A DNA stretch of 64,000 bases from Amycolatopsis sp. CA-128772 (GCF_002904295.1 NZ_PPHG01000018.1:62001-126000), one strand, 5' to 3'. Positions 7,898-16,856 are shown, counted from the stretch's first letter. A program made the numbers and translations. The notes: generated from the letters alone by a model not told the origin.

Positions 7898-9051
7898 GCG
7901 GCGCGACGATCGGGATCGGCATGGTCGGGTACGCCTTCATGGGGGCGGCCCACTCCCAGGCGTGGCGGACCGTGCACCGGGCCTTCGACCTCCCGCTGAC
8001 GCCCCGGATGGCGGTGCTCTGCGGCCGCGACCGGGCGGCCGCGGAGGCCGCCGCGGCGAAGCTCGGCTGGGCCTCGGTGGAGACCGAGTGGAAACGCTTG
8101 ATCGAGTCCGGCGATGTAGACCTGGTGGACATCTGCACGCCCGGCGACTCGCACGCGGAGATAGCGCTGTCCGCGCTCGCCGCGGGCAAGCACGTGCTGT
8201 GCGAGAAACCGCTGGCCAACACGGTCGCCGAAGCGGAGGCGATGGCCGCCGCGGCGGCCGGGGCGGCGGCCCGTGGCGTGCGGTCCATGGTCGGCTTCAA
8301 CTACCGGCGGGTACCCGCGGTCGCCTTCGCGCGGCGGCTCGTCGCCGAGGGCAGGCTGGGGGAGGTCCGGCACGTCCGCGCCCAGTACCTCCAGGACTGG
8401 CTCGCCGACCAGGAGTCCCCGCTGGTCTGGCGGCTGCGGAAGGACAAGGCGGGCTCGGGCGCGCTGGGCGACATCGGCGCGCACGCGATCGACCTCGCGC
8501 AGTTCGTCACCGGCTCGCCGATCACCGGCGTCTCCGGCCTGACCGAGACCTTCGTCGCCGAACGGCCGCTGCCCGGCGGGGGCGGGCGGGGGCCGGTGAC
8601 GGTCGACGACACCGCGTTGTTCCTCGCCCGGTTCGCCGGCGGCGCCGTCGGCACCTTCGAGGCGACGCGGTTCGCGAGCGGCCGCAAGAACGCGCTGCGC
8701 CTGGAGGTCAACGGCTCCGCGGGCAGCCTCGCGTTCGACTTCGAGGCGATGAACGAGCTCGCCTTCCACGACCACACCGAGGACCCGGAGCTCGGCGGCT
8801 TCCGCCGGATCCAGGTCACCGAGCCCGGACACCCGTACGTCGGCGCCTGGTGGCCGCCGGGGCACGGGCTCGGCTACGAGCACACGTTCACCCACGAGGT
8901 GCGTGATCTGCTCGCCGCGCTGGCCGCGGGCGAGGACCCGGAACCGTCCTTCGCGGACGGGCTGCAGGTGCAGCGGGTGCTCGCCGCGGTCGAGGAAAGC
9001 GCCGCGGCGAGCAGTGTCTGGACCCGTGTCGGAGCACACGGCACGGGCTGA
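7894..9051 (+). CDS. Gfo/Idh/MocA-family NAD(P)-dependent oxidoreductase
   Basis: A 385-aa dehydrogenase. The N-terminal Rossmann fold starts GIGMVGYAFMGAAHS. The family Lys is in CEKPLANT (about residue 107), and a C-terminal GFO_IDH domain with GDIGAHAIDLAQF supplies the active-site His. Such enzymes oxidise or reduce a sugar or inositol hydroxyl with NAD(P). It begins inside the ATGA overlap with the binding-protein gene, so it is likely to act on the imported substrate; inositol 2-dehydrogenase-like chemistry is one option. Substrate assignment is inference. Confidence 0.9.
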   Translation: MSGATIGIGMVGYAFMGAAHSQAWRTVHRAFDLPLTPRMAVLCGRDRAAAEAAAAKLGWASVETEWKRLIESGDVDLVDICTPGDSHAEIALSALAAGKHVLCEKPLANTVAEAEAMAAAAAGAAARGVRSMVGFNYRRVPAVAFARRLVAEGRLGEVRHVRAQYLQDWLADQESPLVWRLRKDKAGSGALGDIGAHAIDLAQFVTGSPITGVSGLTETFVAERPLPGGGGRGPVTVDDTALFLARFAGGAVGTFEATRFASGRKNALRLEVNGSAGSLAFDFEAMNELAFHDHTEDPELGGFRRIQVTEPGHPYVGAWWPPGHGLGYEHTFTHEVRDLLAALAAGEDPEPSFADGLQVQRVLAAVEESAAASSVWTRVGAHGTG

Positions 9052-9070
9052 ACCAACAGGAGGGGAAACC

Positions 9071-10180
9071 ATGGGGAAGATCGGTGTCTGGCTGGTCGGC
9101 GCCCGGGGATCGGTGGCCACCACGGCCATCGCCGGGGCCGCCGCCCTGCGTGCGGGACTCGCCGCGCGCACGGGCTGCGTGACCGAACTGCCGGACTTCG
9201 CCGGGGCGGCACTGCCCGGCTTGGGGGACCTGGTCTTCGGGGGCCACGACGTCGTGGACACGCCGCTGGTCAAGCGGGCGGAGCAGCTGGCGGCGGCGGG
9301 GGTGCTGCCCGCCGCGCTGCCCGGCCCGGTGACGGCCGAACTGGAGGCGGCCGAGGCCCGGCTGCGCCCGGCGCCGTCCGGGGGCGGGCGCGCGGCGATC
9401 GACCGGATCGTCGCGGACCTGACCGGGTTCCGCGCGGGGCTGGACCACGTCGTCGTGGTGAACGTTTCGTCGACGGAGCCGCCGTGCGAGCCGCACCCGG
9501 CCCACGCGTCGCTGGCCGCCTTGGAGGAGGCGCTGGACGTGCTGCCGCCGAGTGCGCTGTACGCCTACGCCGCTTTCCGCGCGGGTTGTGGCTTTGTCGA
9601 CTTCACGCCGTCCACGGGGGCACGGCTGCCCGCGCTCGACGAGCTGGCCCGCGTCACCGGGCAGCCGTACGCGGGCCGGGACGGCAAGACCGGCGAGACG
9701 CTGCTGCGGTCGGTGCTCGCGCCGATGTTCGCCCAGCGCGGGCTGAACGTCCTGGCCTGGTCGGGCACGAACCTGCTCGGCGGCGGCGACGGCGCCACGC
9801 TGGCCGACCCCGGGGCGGCGTCGAGCAAGAACGCGTCGAAGCAGCAAGTGCTTGCGCAGAACCTCGGCCGGGACGTCGACGGCGAGGTGCACATCGACTA
9901 CGTGCCGGCTCTCGGTGACTGGAAGACCGCCTGGGATCACGTGCTGTTCGAAGGGTTCCTCGGCGCGCGGATGACGCTGCAGCTGACCTGGCAGGGCTGC
10001 GACTCGGCGCTGGCCGCGCCGCTGGTGCTCGACCTCGCCCGGCTGACCGCCAAGGCGTGCCGCGACGGCGTGGCCGGCCCGGTCGCCGAATTCGGGTTCT
10101 TCTTCAAGGATCCGGCCGGTGACGGTCCGCACGACCTGGCTTCCCAGTACGCGGCGCTGCGTGAGTGGGCGCACCGGTGA
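9071..10180 (+). CDS. inositol-3-phosphate synthase-like cyclase
   Basis: A 369-aa protein related to myo-inositol-1-phosphate synthases, which turn glucose 6-phosphate into an inositol phosphate using NAD. Conserved blocks are the N-terminal GVWLVGARGSVATT dinucleotide loop and SGTNLLGGGDGATLADP, equivalent to the GNNDGMNLSAP block of eukaryotic-type enzymes. SSKNASKQQV carries the catalytic lysines, and CDSALAAPLVLDLARL forms the C-terminal core. It is shorter than eukaryotic enzymes (about 510 aa). It has a strong AGGAGG-like site before ATG 9071. In other Ebo clusters a dehydroquinate-synthase-like cyclase (EboD) is present; none is seen here, so this gene may fill that role. Confidence 0.85.
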   Translation: MGKIGVWLVGARGSVATTAIAGAAALRAGLAARTGCVTELPDFAGAALPGLGDLVFGGHDVVDTPLVKRAEQLAAAGVLPAALPGPVTAELEAAEARLRPAPSGGGRAAIDRIVADLTGFRAGLDHVVVVNVSSTEPPCEPHPAHASLAALEEALDVLPPSALYAYAAFRAGCGFVDFTPSTGARLPALDELARVTGQPYAGRDGKTGETLLRSVLAPMFAQRGLNVLAWSGTNLLGGGDGATLADPGAASSKNASKQQVLAQNLGRDVDGEVHIDYVPALGDWKTAWDHVLFEGFLGARMTLQLTWQGCDSALAAPLVLDLARLTAKACRDGVAGPVAEFGFFFKDPAGDGPHDLASQYAALREWAHR

Positions 10181-11004
10181 AGGCGCTCGTCGAACTCGTC
10201 CGCGCGCCCGCCGCGCTGACCGTGCCCGGGGACGCCGTCGCCGGGGCCGCCGCGGCGGGCTGGCCGTTCGGCCGCCGCACGCTCGCCCTGACCGGTGCGT
10301 CCGTCTGCCTCTACTGGGCGGGCATGGCGCTCAACGACTACGCCGACCGCCGGCTCGACGCGATCGAGCGGCCCGAGCGGCCGATCCCGTCCGGCCGGGT
10401 CGCGCCGGCGACGGCGCTCGGCGTCGCCGGCGGCCTGACCGCGGGCGGGCTGGGCATCGCCGCGGCCGCCGGGGGACGGCGGGCGCTGCGCGTCGCGGTG
10501 CCGCTGGCCGCGACCGTCTGGGCGTACGACTTCGTGCTCAAGACCACCGTGCTCGGCCCGGCCGCGATGGCCGCGGCCCGCACCCTCGACGTCCTGCTCG
10601 GCGCGGGCGGGGCCCGGTCCGCGCTGCCCGCGGCGCTGACGGTCGGGGCGCACACCTACGCCGTCACCGCGCTCTCGCGGTCCGAAGTGGACGGTGCGAA
10701 ACCCGCGCTGCCGGCGGCCACCCTGGCCGCGACGGCCGGGGTGGGGATCGTGGCCGGCCGGGGCGGGCTGCTGTCCTCGGCGCTGCTCGGGACGTACGCC
10801 GCGACCACCGGCGGGGCGCAGTACGACGCCGTCCGCGACCCGGCCGCGCCGAAGATCCGGCGCGCGGTCGGCGCCGGCATCCACGGCATGATCCCGTTGC
10901 AGGCCGGGCTGATCGCCCGGACCGGTGCGTGGCGCTCGGCGCTGACCGTCGCCGCCGCGTTCCCTCTCGCGCGGGCGCTGGGCCGGAAGGTGTCGCCGAC
11001 ATGA
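10177..11004 (+). CDS. UbiA-superfamily prenyltransferase (SCO3242/EboC type)
   Basis: A 275-aa integral membrane protein with about 8 helices. The first Asp-rich motif is NDYADRRLDAIERPERPIPS (about residue 50), the prenyl-diphosphate/Mg site of UbiA enzymes. The second is reduced to YDAVRDPAAPKIRRAVGAGI near residue 212. UbiA enzymes transfer a prenyl chain to an aromatic or polar acceptor, including sugar phosphates in some cases. In cyanobacterial Ebo clusters the corresponding EboC is linked to moving a scytonemin precursor across the membrane. It overlaps the cyclase gene (GTGA) and the next isomerase gene (ATGA). Confidence 0.85.
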   Translation: MKALVELVRAPAALTVPGDAVAGAAAAGWPFGRRTLALTGASVCLYWAGMALNDYADRRLDAIERPERPIPSGRVAPATALGVAGGLTAGGLGIAAAAGGRRALRVAVPLAATVWAYDFVLKTTVLGPAAMAAARTLDVLLGAGGARSALPAALTVGAHTYAVTALSRSEVDGAKPALPAATLAATAGVGIVAGRGGLLSSALLGTYAATTGGAQYDAVRDPAAPKIRRAVGAGIHGMIPLQAGLIARTGAWRSALTVAAAFPLARALGRKVSPT

Positions 11005-11822
11005 GGTTCGGGTACGGCACCAACGGCTTCGCCAACCACCGGCTCGGGGACGCCCTGCGCGTGCTCGCCGACCTCGGCTACGACGGCGTCGCGCTCACCC
11101 TCGACCACCAGCACCTGGACCCGTTCGGGCCGGACCTCGCCCGCCGCGTCGCCGGTGTCGCCGCGGATCTGGACCGGCTCGGCCTCGCCGTGGTGATCGA
11201 GACCGGGGCGCGGTTCCTGCTCGACCCGTGGCGCAAGCACTCGCCGACGTTCCTCGACCCCGACCGCGCGCGGCGCGTCGAGTTCCTGACCCGGGCCGTC
11301 GAGATCGCGGCCGATCTCGACGCGGAGGCCGTGTCCTTCTGGAGCGGCAACAAACCCGCGGACCTGGCCACCGAGGACGCCTGGGCGTACCTGGTCGACG
11401 GGTGCGCGGACGTGCTGAAGGCCGCCGACGAGCACGACGTCAAGCTCGGGTTCGAACCGGAGCCCGGGATGCTCGTCGAGGACCTCGACGGCTACTTCGA
11501 GCTGGCCCGCCGGCTCGGCGACCCGGCGCGGTTCGGGCTGACGCTGGACATCGGGCACTGCCGGTGCAACGAAACGGCGTCCGTGCCCGAATGCGTCCGG
11601 CGCGCGTTGCCGCGGCTGGTGAACGTCCAGATCGACGACATGCGCCGCGGCACGCACGAGCACCTCGAGTTCGGCCGCGGGGAGATCGACTTCCCACCGG
11701 TGCTCGAAGCGCTGTCGCCCTACACCGGCCTGGTCGCCGTCGAACTGCCGCGGGACAGCCACGCGGCCCCGCGGATCGCGCGGGAGTCCCTGGAGTTCCT
11801 CCGGAAGGCGGTGACCGCGTGA
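11001..11822 (+). CDS. sugar phosphate isomerase/epimerase (TIM barrel)
   Basis: A 273-aa AP-endonuclease-2/xylose-isomerase-like TIM barrel. The metal-binding acidic and His residues are visible in KLGFEPEPGMLVEDLD, FGLTLDIGHCRCNE and LVNVQIDDMRRGTHEHLEFG, and the C-terminal strand is LVAVELPRDSH. Proteins of this family interconvert keto and aldo sugars or epimerise sugars and inosose. It begins in the ATGA overlap with the prenyltransferase gene and its stop overlaps the eboA start (GTGA), so it is part of the same coupled pathway. The exact substrate is unknown. Confidence 0.88.
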   Translation: MRFGYGTNGFANHRLGDALRVLADLGYDGVALTLDHQHLDPFGPDLARRVAGVAADLDRLGLAVVIETGARFLLDPWRKHSPTFLDPDRARRVEFLTRAVEIAADLDAEAVSFWSGNKPADLATEDAWAYLVDGCADVLKAADEHDVKLGFEPEPGMLVEDLDGYFELARRLGDPARFGLTLDIGHCRCNETASVPECVRRALPRLVNVQIDDMRRGTHEHLEFGRGEIDFPPVLEALSPYTGLVAVELPRDSHAAPRIARESLEFLRKAVTA

Positions 11823-12364
11823 ACGCCTGGCTCGACGACGCCTTGACCAAGGTGGCGGCCGACGCGACGGCGTTGCGCACCCTCTTCCCCGCGGTCGGCC
11901 GCCGGGTCGGCCGGGGCCCGTCGGACACCCCGGGCCGGACGGTCGACGACGTCGCCCGCGTGGAACTGCTCAAGGCCGCCCCCGGTGCGGCGGCGGAGAT
12001 GCCCGAGCTCTACCGCTACGGCGACGCGGCGGAGAAGCGGGCCGTCCTGTATGGCCTGTCCGTGGTGGACACCGGGGACGCCGGCGTGGAGCTGGTCGCG
12101 GACGCCCTCCGCACCAACGACACCCGGCTCGTCACCGCCGCGATGGGCGAGTACGCCGCCACGCACCTGGACGCCGCCGCGTACCGCCACGGCGTCCTCA
12201 AGTGCGTCTTCATGGGCATCCCCCTGGCCGCGGTGGCCGGGCTGGACCGCCGGACCGACGAGGAACTGCGGCGGATGCTGCGGTCGTTCGCCGCCGAGCG
12301 CGCCGCCGCCGGCCGCGACGTCCCCGCCGACCTCCTCCCGCTGCTGACCGGACAGGACACCTGA
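11819..12364 (+). CDS. eboA: EboA-domain protein
   Basis: A 181-aa soluble, mostly helical protein with Arg/Leu-rich amphipathic segments (VDDVARVELLKAAPGAAAEM, EKRAVLYGLSVVDTGDAGVE) characteristic of EboA. No catalytic motif is apparent. EboA is known only as a conserved member of Ebo clusters, which in Nostoc help deliver the scytonemin precursor to the periplasm; its biochemical role is unsettled. The GTG start overlaps the isomerase stop and its own stop overlaps the ATG of the TatD gene by one base. Identity rests on family resemblance plus this gene order. Confidence 0.8.
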   Translation: MNAWLDDALTKVAADATALRTLFPAVGRRVGRGPSDTPGRTVDDVARVELLKAAPGAAAEMPELYRYGDAAEKRAVLYGLSVVDTGDAGVELVADALRTNDTRLVTAAMGEYAATHLDAAAYRHGVLKCVFMGIPLAAVAGLDRRTDEELRRMLRSFAAERAAAGRDVPADLLPLLTGQDT

Positions 12365-13215
12365 TGCGCATCTTCGACCCCCACATCCACATGAGCTCCC
12401 GCACGACCGACGACTACGCGGCCATGCACGCCGCCGGCGTCCGCGCGCTCGTCGAACCGGCGTTCTGGCTGGGCCAGCCGCGCACCGGCGTCGGCAGCTT
12501 CACCGACTACTTCGACGCGCTGGTCGGCTGGGAGCCGTTCCGGGCGAGCCAGTACGGCATCGCCCACCACTGCACGATCGCGCTCAACCCCAAGGAGGCC
12601 AACGACCCGCGCTGCACGCCGGTGCTCGACCTGCTGCCGCGGTACCTGGAGAAGGACGGCGTGGTCGCGGTCGGCGAGATCGGCTACGACTCGATGACCG
12701 CTGAGGAGGACAAGGCGTTCGCGGCCCAGCTCGCGCTGGCGATCGACCACGACCTGCCCGCGCTCGTGCACACCCCGCACCGCGACAAGGCGGCCGGCAC
12801 CGAGCGGAGCATCGCCGTCGTGCGCGAGTCCGGGATCGCGCCGGAACGCGTGGTGCTCGACCACCTCAACGAGGTGACCGTGCGGCCGGTCAAGGACTCC
12901 GGCTGCTGGCTCGGCTTTTCGATCTACCCGGACACGAAGATGGACGAGGACCGGATGGTCGCGATCCTGCAGGAGTACGGCACCGAGCGGGTGCTGGTGA
13001 ACTCCGCGGCCGACTGGGGCAAGAGCGACCCGCTCAAGACCCGCAGGACCGGCGACGCGATGCTGGCCGCCGGGTTCTCCGAGGACGAGGTCGACCGGGT
13101 GCTGTGGCGCAACCCGGTCGAGTTCTACGGGCAGAGCGGGCGGCTCTCGCTCGAACCGGACACCGTGCCGGCCGAGTTCGCGGGCAACTCCATCCTCCGG
13201 GGGGCCCGCAAGTGA
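12364..13215 (+). CDS. eboB: TatD-family metal-dependent hydrolase (EboB type)
   Basis: A 283-aa amidohydrolase-fold protein with the full TatD-like metal set: HIH at residues 7-9, Glu in VAVGEIGYDSM, His in ALVHTPHRD, His in VLDHLNEV and Asp in VNSAADWG. It probably cleaves a phosphoester or related bond on a pathway intermediate in the cytoplasm. The Ebo-type TatD protein is a constant partner of EboA and EboE. It overlaps eboA by 1 nt (TGATG) and eboE by 4 nt (GTGA). Confidence 0.85.
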   Translation: MRIFDPHIHMSSRTTDDYAAMHAAGVRALVEPAFWLGQPRTGVGSFTDYFDALVGWEPFRASQYGIAHHCTIALNPKEANDPRCTPVLDLLPRYLEKDGVVAVGEIGYDSMTAEEDKAFAAQLALAIDHDLPALVHTPHRDKAAGTERSIAVVRESGIAPERVVLDHLNEVTVRPVKDSGCWLGFSIYPDTKMDEDRMVAILQEYGTERVLVNSAADWGKSDPLKTRRTGDAMLAAGFSEDEVDRVLWRNPVEFYGQSGRLSLEPDTVPAEFAGNSILRGARK

Positions 13216-14339
13216 GGTTCCGGCACCCGGACGGCACGGTCGTCCACCTCGCCTACTGCACCAACGTGCACCAGGCCGAGGACCTCGATGGCGTTCTCGC
13301 GCAGCTGGCCCGGTTCGGCGAACCGGTCCGGCAGCGCCTGGGCGCGGACCGGCTCGGGCTCGGCCTCTGGCTGGCCCGGCCGGTCGCGGCCGAGCTGGTG
13401 GCGGACCCGGCGGCGGTGACGACGCTGAAGGCCGAGCTCGCCGCGCGCGGCCTGGAGGTCGTCACCTTCAACGGCTTCCCGTATGAGGGCTTCCACGACC
13501 CGGTCGTCAAGCACCGGGTGTACCGGCCGGACTGGGCGGCGCCCGAACGCACCCGGTACACCCTGGACCTCGCGCGGCTGCTCGCCGAGCTGATGCCGGA
13601 CGACGCCGTGCGCGGCAGCGTGTCGACGCTGCCGCTGGGCTGGCGCACGGACTGGCGGGGCGACGGTGGGCAGCTCGAGCTGCTGGCCGAGGGGCTGGCG
13701 GCGCAGGACCGCCCGGTGCGGGTGGCGTTCGAGCCCGAGCCGGGCTGCGTCATCGAGACCACCGCACAGGCCGCCACCCTGCTGTCCGAAGTGGACAAGG
13801 ACCGGCTGGGCGTCTGCCTCGACACGTGCCACCTGGCGGTCGGGTTCGAGGAGCCGGCGGCCGCGCTGGGCCGGCTCGAGGCCGCGGGGCTCGACGTCGT
13901 CAAGCTCCAGGCGTCGGCGGCGCTGGAGGCCGCATCGCCGAAGGACCCGGCGACCCGGCGGGCGCTGGAGTCCTTCGTGGAACCCCGGTTCCTGCACCAG
14001 AGCAACGAAGGCGCCCCGCCGGGCGCCGACGACCTGGACGAAGCGCTGGCCGGGGCCCTGCCGGGGGAGGCGCCGTGGCGGGTGCACTTCCACGTGCCGC
14101 TGCACGCCGACCCGGCACCGCCGCTGACGTCGACCCGGCCGGTGCTGGCCGCCACGCTGGCCGAGCTGTTCGGCGGCGCCACCGCGCGCACCGACCACGT
14201 CGAGGTCGAGACCTACACCTGGCAGGTGCTCCCGGACGCACCCGCCGACGACGCCGGGCTGGTCGCGGGCATCGCGGCCGAGCTGGACTGGACCCGGCGC
14301 GCACTGACCAACCTGGGCCTGGAAGAGGTTTCCGCATGA
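13212..14339 (+). CDS. eboE: EboE, TIM-barrel metabolite-traffic protein
   Basis: A 375-aa xylose-isomerase-like TIM barrel. The N-terminal HLAYCTNVHQAEDLDGVLAQ is the typical EboE opening. Later metal-site strands are VAFEPEPGCVIET, LGVCLDTCHLAVGFEEP and VVKLQASAAL. FHVPLHAD and VEVETYTWQVLPDA are also conserved EboE-like segments near the C-terminus. In Nostoc the Ebo set supports export of a scytonemin precursor; the reaction of EboE is not established. The GTG start overlaps the eboB stop. Its own stop is embedded in the ATGA that opens the mini-ORF at 14336. Confidence 0.87.
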   Translation: MRFRHPDGTVVHLAYCTNVHQAEDLDGVLAQLARFGEPVRQRLGADRLGLGLWLARPVAAELVADPAAVTTLKAELAARGLEVVTFNGFPYEGFHDPVVKHRVYRPDWAAPERTRYTLDLARLLAELMPDDAVRGSVSTLPLGWRTDWRGDGGQLELLAEGLAAQDRPVRVAFEPEPGCVIETTAQAATLLSEVDKDRLGVCLDTCHLAVGFEEPAAALGRLEAAGLDVVKLQASAALEAASPKDPATRRALESFVEPRFLHQSNEGAPPGADDLDEALAGALPGEAPWRVHFHVPLHADPAPPLTSTRPVLAATLAELFGGATARTDHVEVETYTWQVLPDAPADDAGLVAGIAAELDWTRRALTNLGLEEVSA

Positions 14340-14416
14340 GTGAGCCTGCGAACGAATCATTCAACACTGCGTCTTCGGCTCAGGCCGCACCGAGCGTCAG
14401 CGAGGTGTGCGCATGA
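14336..14416 (+). CDS. 26-residue mini-ORF nested between eboE and the eboF-like gene
   Basis: It starts at the ATG overlapping the eboE stop (ATGA) and stops in an ATGA that opens the next gene. The spacing is exact at both ends. A GAAGAGG site lies 7 nt before its ATG, and AGCGAGG inside its own end lies 7 nt before the next ATG. The peptide begins MSEPANESFNTASSAQ and ends VSEVCA. It is Ser/Ala/Glu-rich, not hydrophobic, with a single Cys one residue from the C-terminus. About 65% of its codons end in G or C, far below its neighbours. It may be a coupling leader, a small subunit or a precursor peptide; no function is assigned. It is the least certain coding call in the operon. Confidence 0.5.
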   Translation: MSEPANESFNTASSAQAAPSVSEVCA

Positions 14417-15786
14417 GTTTGCTCGTCCTCGACGTCGTCGGGCTGACGCCGCGGCTGCTCCCGCACATGCCGAACCTGCGCAAGATGGCCGAACCCGGCT
14501 TCACCGCGCAGCTGGACACCGTGTTCCCCGCCGTCACGTGCTCGGTGCAGTCGACGTTCCTGACCGGGCTGCCGCCGGCCGGGCACGGGATCGTCGGCAA
14601 CGGCTGGTACTTCCGCGACCTCGGCGAGGTGTTCCTCTGGCGCCAGCACAACCAGCTGGTGCAGGGGGACAAGTTCTGGGACGCGGCCCGCCGCGCGCAG
14701 CCCGGCCACCGGGTGGCCAACGTCTGCTGGTGGTACGCGATGGGCGCGGCCACCGACCTCACGGTGACCCCGCGGCCGATCTACCACGCCGACGGCAAGA
14801 AGTCCCCGGACGCCTACACGTACCCGCCGCAGCTGCACGACCGGCTGGTCGGGGCCCTCGGTGGGTTCCCGCTGTTCACCTACTGGGGCCCGACGGCGTC
14901 GATCACCTCGTCGCGGTGGATCATCGCCGCCGCGCAGCAGGTCATGACCCAGGACCGGCCGGACACCACGCTCGTCTACATCCCGCACCTGGACTACGAC
15001 CTGCAGCGCTTCGGCCCGGACGCGCCGCAGGCCGCGGCGGCCGCGCGCGAGGTCGACACCGCCCTGAAACCGTTGCTGGACTTCGCGGCCGCCGGCGGGC
15101 ACACCGTCGTCGCGCTGTCGGAGTACGGGATCACGAACGCGAACCGGCCGGTCGACGTCAACCGGGCGCTGCGCCGCGCGGGCCTGCTCAACGTGTACGT
15201 CCAGGCCGGCATGGAGTACCTGGACCCGTGGACCTCCCGCGCGTTCGCGGTCGCCGACCACCAGGTCGCGCACGTCTACGTCGCCGACCCGGCGGACGTC
15301 CCGCGGGTGCGGGACATCGTGGCCGGACTGTCCGGAGTGGACGTCGTGCTCGACCGCGCCGGGCAGGCCGGGCTGGGCGTCGACCACGAACGCGCCGGGG
15401 AGCTGGTCGCCGTCGCCGAGCCGGACGCCTGGTTCACCTACTACTACTGGCTGAGCGACGACCGCGCGCCGGACTTCGCGAAGACCGTCGAGATCCACCG
15501 CAAGCCCGGCTACGACCCGGCCGAGCTGTTCTTCGACCCGGGCGACCCGATGGTCAAGCTGAAGGCGGCGTCCGCGCTGGCCCGCAAGAAACTCGGCCTG
15601 CGGTATTCGATGCAGGTGGTGCCGCTCGACCCCGCGCCGGTGCGCGGCAGCCACGGCCGGCTGCCCGACTCGGCCGCGGACGGGCCGGTGCTGCTGTGCT
15701 CGGACCCGGCCCTGGCGCGGGAGAAGTTCCACGCGACCGAGGTCAAGGACCTGCTGCTGGCGGCCGCCGTCGCCGGCACCGAGTGA
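14413..15786 (+). CDS. alkaline-phosphatase-superfamily phosphodiesterase/nucleotide pyrophosphatase (EboF type)
   Basis: A 457-aa type I phosphodiesterase/pyrophosphatase. The nucleophile Thr/Ser region is [20 protein letters not shown] (about residues 35-55), followed by [13 protein letters not shown]. Further metal-site segments are [23 protein letters not shown], which stands where many relatives have SDHG, and [11 protein letters not shown]. It should hydrolyse a phosphate or pyrophosphate ester of a pathway intermediate. It has no obvious signal peptide. A GTG two codons upstream (14407) is in frame, but ATG 14413 has the better-spaced ribosome site and the ATGA overlap with the mini-ORF. 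Confidence 0.85.
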   Translation: MSLLVLDVVGLTPRLLPHMPNLRKMAEPGFTAQLDTVFPAVTCSVQSTFLTGLPPAGHGIVGNGWYFRDLGEVFLWRQHNQLVQGDKFWDAARRAQPGHRVANVCWWYAMGAATDLTVTPRPIYHADGKKSPDAYTYPPQLHDRLVGALGGFPLFTYWGPTASITSSRWIIAAAQQVMTQDRPDTTLVYIPHLDYDLQRFGPDAPQAAAAAREVDTALKPLLDFAAAGGHTVVALSEYGITNANRPVDVNRALRRAGLLNVYVQAGMEYLDPWTSRAFAVADHQVAHVYVADPADVPRVRDIVAGLSGVDVVLDRAGQAGLGVDHERAGELVAVAEPDAWFTYYYWLSDDRAPDFAKTVEIHRKPGYDPAELFFDPGDPMVKLKAASALARKKLGLRYSMQVVPLDPAPVRGSHGRLPDSAADGPVLLCSDPALAREKFHATEVKDLLLAAAVAGTE

Positions 15787-15808
15787 AACGCACCGAGGAG
15801 GTCAGGAC

Positions 15809-16810
15809 ATGGCACGACCGTTGACCCTGTTCACCGGGCAGTGGGCCGATCTGCCGTTCGAAGAGGTGTGCCGGCTGGCGAGCGGCTGGGGCTACGAGGG
15901 CCTGGAGATCGCCTGCTGGGGCGACCACTTCGAGGTGGACAAGGCCCTCGCCGACGACGGCTACGTCCCGGCGAAGCGGGAAACGCTGGCCAAGTACGAC
16001 CTGGAGGTGTGGGCGATCTCGAACCACCTGGTCGGCCAGGCCGTCTGCGACCACCCGATCGACGAGCGGCACGAAGCCATCCTGCCCGCGCGGATCTGGG
16101 GCGACGGCGAGCCCGAGGGCGTCCGGCAGCGGGCGGCGGCGGAGATGCAGGCCACCGCCCGCGCCGCGGCGAAACTCGGCGTGTCCACTGTGGTCGGCTT
16201 CACCGGCTCGTCGATCTGGCACACCGTGGCGATGTTCCCGCCGGTGCCGCCGTCGATGATCGAGCGCGGGTACGCCGACTTCGCCACCCGCTGGAACCCG
16301 ATCCTCGACGTCTTCGACGAGGTCGGCGTCCGCTTCGCCCACGAGGTGCACCCGAGCGAGATCGCCTACGACTACTGGAGCACGGTCGCCACCCTGGAGG
16401 CGATCGGGCACCGCGAGGCGTTCGGGCTCAACTTCGACCCGTCGCACTTCGTCTGGCAAGACCTGGACCCGGCCGGCTTCCTCTGGGACTTCAAGGACCG
16501 CATCTACCACGTCGACTGCAAGGAGGCCCGCAAGCGGCTCAACGGCCGCAACGGACGGCTCGGTTCGCACCTGCCGTGGGCCGATCCCCGCCGCGGCTGG
16601 GACTTCGTCTCCACCGGCCACGGCGACGTGCCGTGGGAGGACGTCTTCCGGATGCTGAACGCGATCGGCTACGACGGCCCGATCTCGATCGAGTGGGAGG
16701 ACGCGGGCATGGACCGGCTCATCGGGGCGCCGGAGGCCCTGGAGTTCGTCCGCAAGCTCAACTTCACCCCGCCCGCGGCGGCGTTCGACGCGGCTTTTTC
16801 TTCGAAATAG
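15809..16810 (+). CDS. sugar phosphate isomerase/epimerase (TIM barrel), last gene of the operon
   Basis: A 333-aa AP-endonuclease-2-like barrel. Metal ligands are visible as Glu in [17 protein letters not shown], Asp and His in [16 protein letters not shown], the Asp of YHVDCKEA and Glu in [11 protein letters not shown]. The second ligand block is close to that of IolE/IolI- and hydroxypyruvate-isomerase-like enzymes, so action on a keto-sugar or inosose is plausible. GAGGAGG sits about 11 nt before the ATG. It lies 22 nt after the phosphatase gene and is followed by a strong terminator at 16815, so it closes the operon. Confidence 0.9.
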   Translation: MARPLTLFTGQWADLPFEEVCRLASGWGYEGLEIACWGDHFEVDKALADDGYVPAKRETLAKYDLEVWAISNHLVGQAVCDHPIDERHEAILPARIWGDGEPEGVRQRAAAEMQATARAAAKLGVSTVVGFTGSSIWHTVAMFPPVPPSMIERGYADFATRWNPILDVFDEVGVRFAHEVHPSEIAYDYWSTVATLEAIGHREAFGLNFDPSHFVWQDLDPAGFLWDFKDRIYHVDCKEARKRLNGRNGRLGSHLPWADPRRGWDFVSTGHGDVPWEDVFRMLNAIGYDGPISIEWEDAGMDRLIGAPEALEFVRKLNFTPPAAAFDAAFSSK

Positions 16811-16814
16811 CCCG

Positions 16815-16850
16815 TGAAGGGCACCCTCGTGGTCTCGAGGGTGCCCTTCA
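16815..16850. terminator. bidirectional terminator between the operon and xylA
   Basis: A perfect 15-bp stem (TGAAGGGCACCCTCG and its complement) with a 6-nt loop lies between the convergent ends of the last operon gene (16810) and xylA (16857). It is the strongest simple hairpin in the left half of the window. Confidence 0.8.
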
Positions 16851-16856
16851 GGACGT

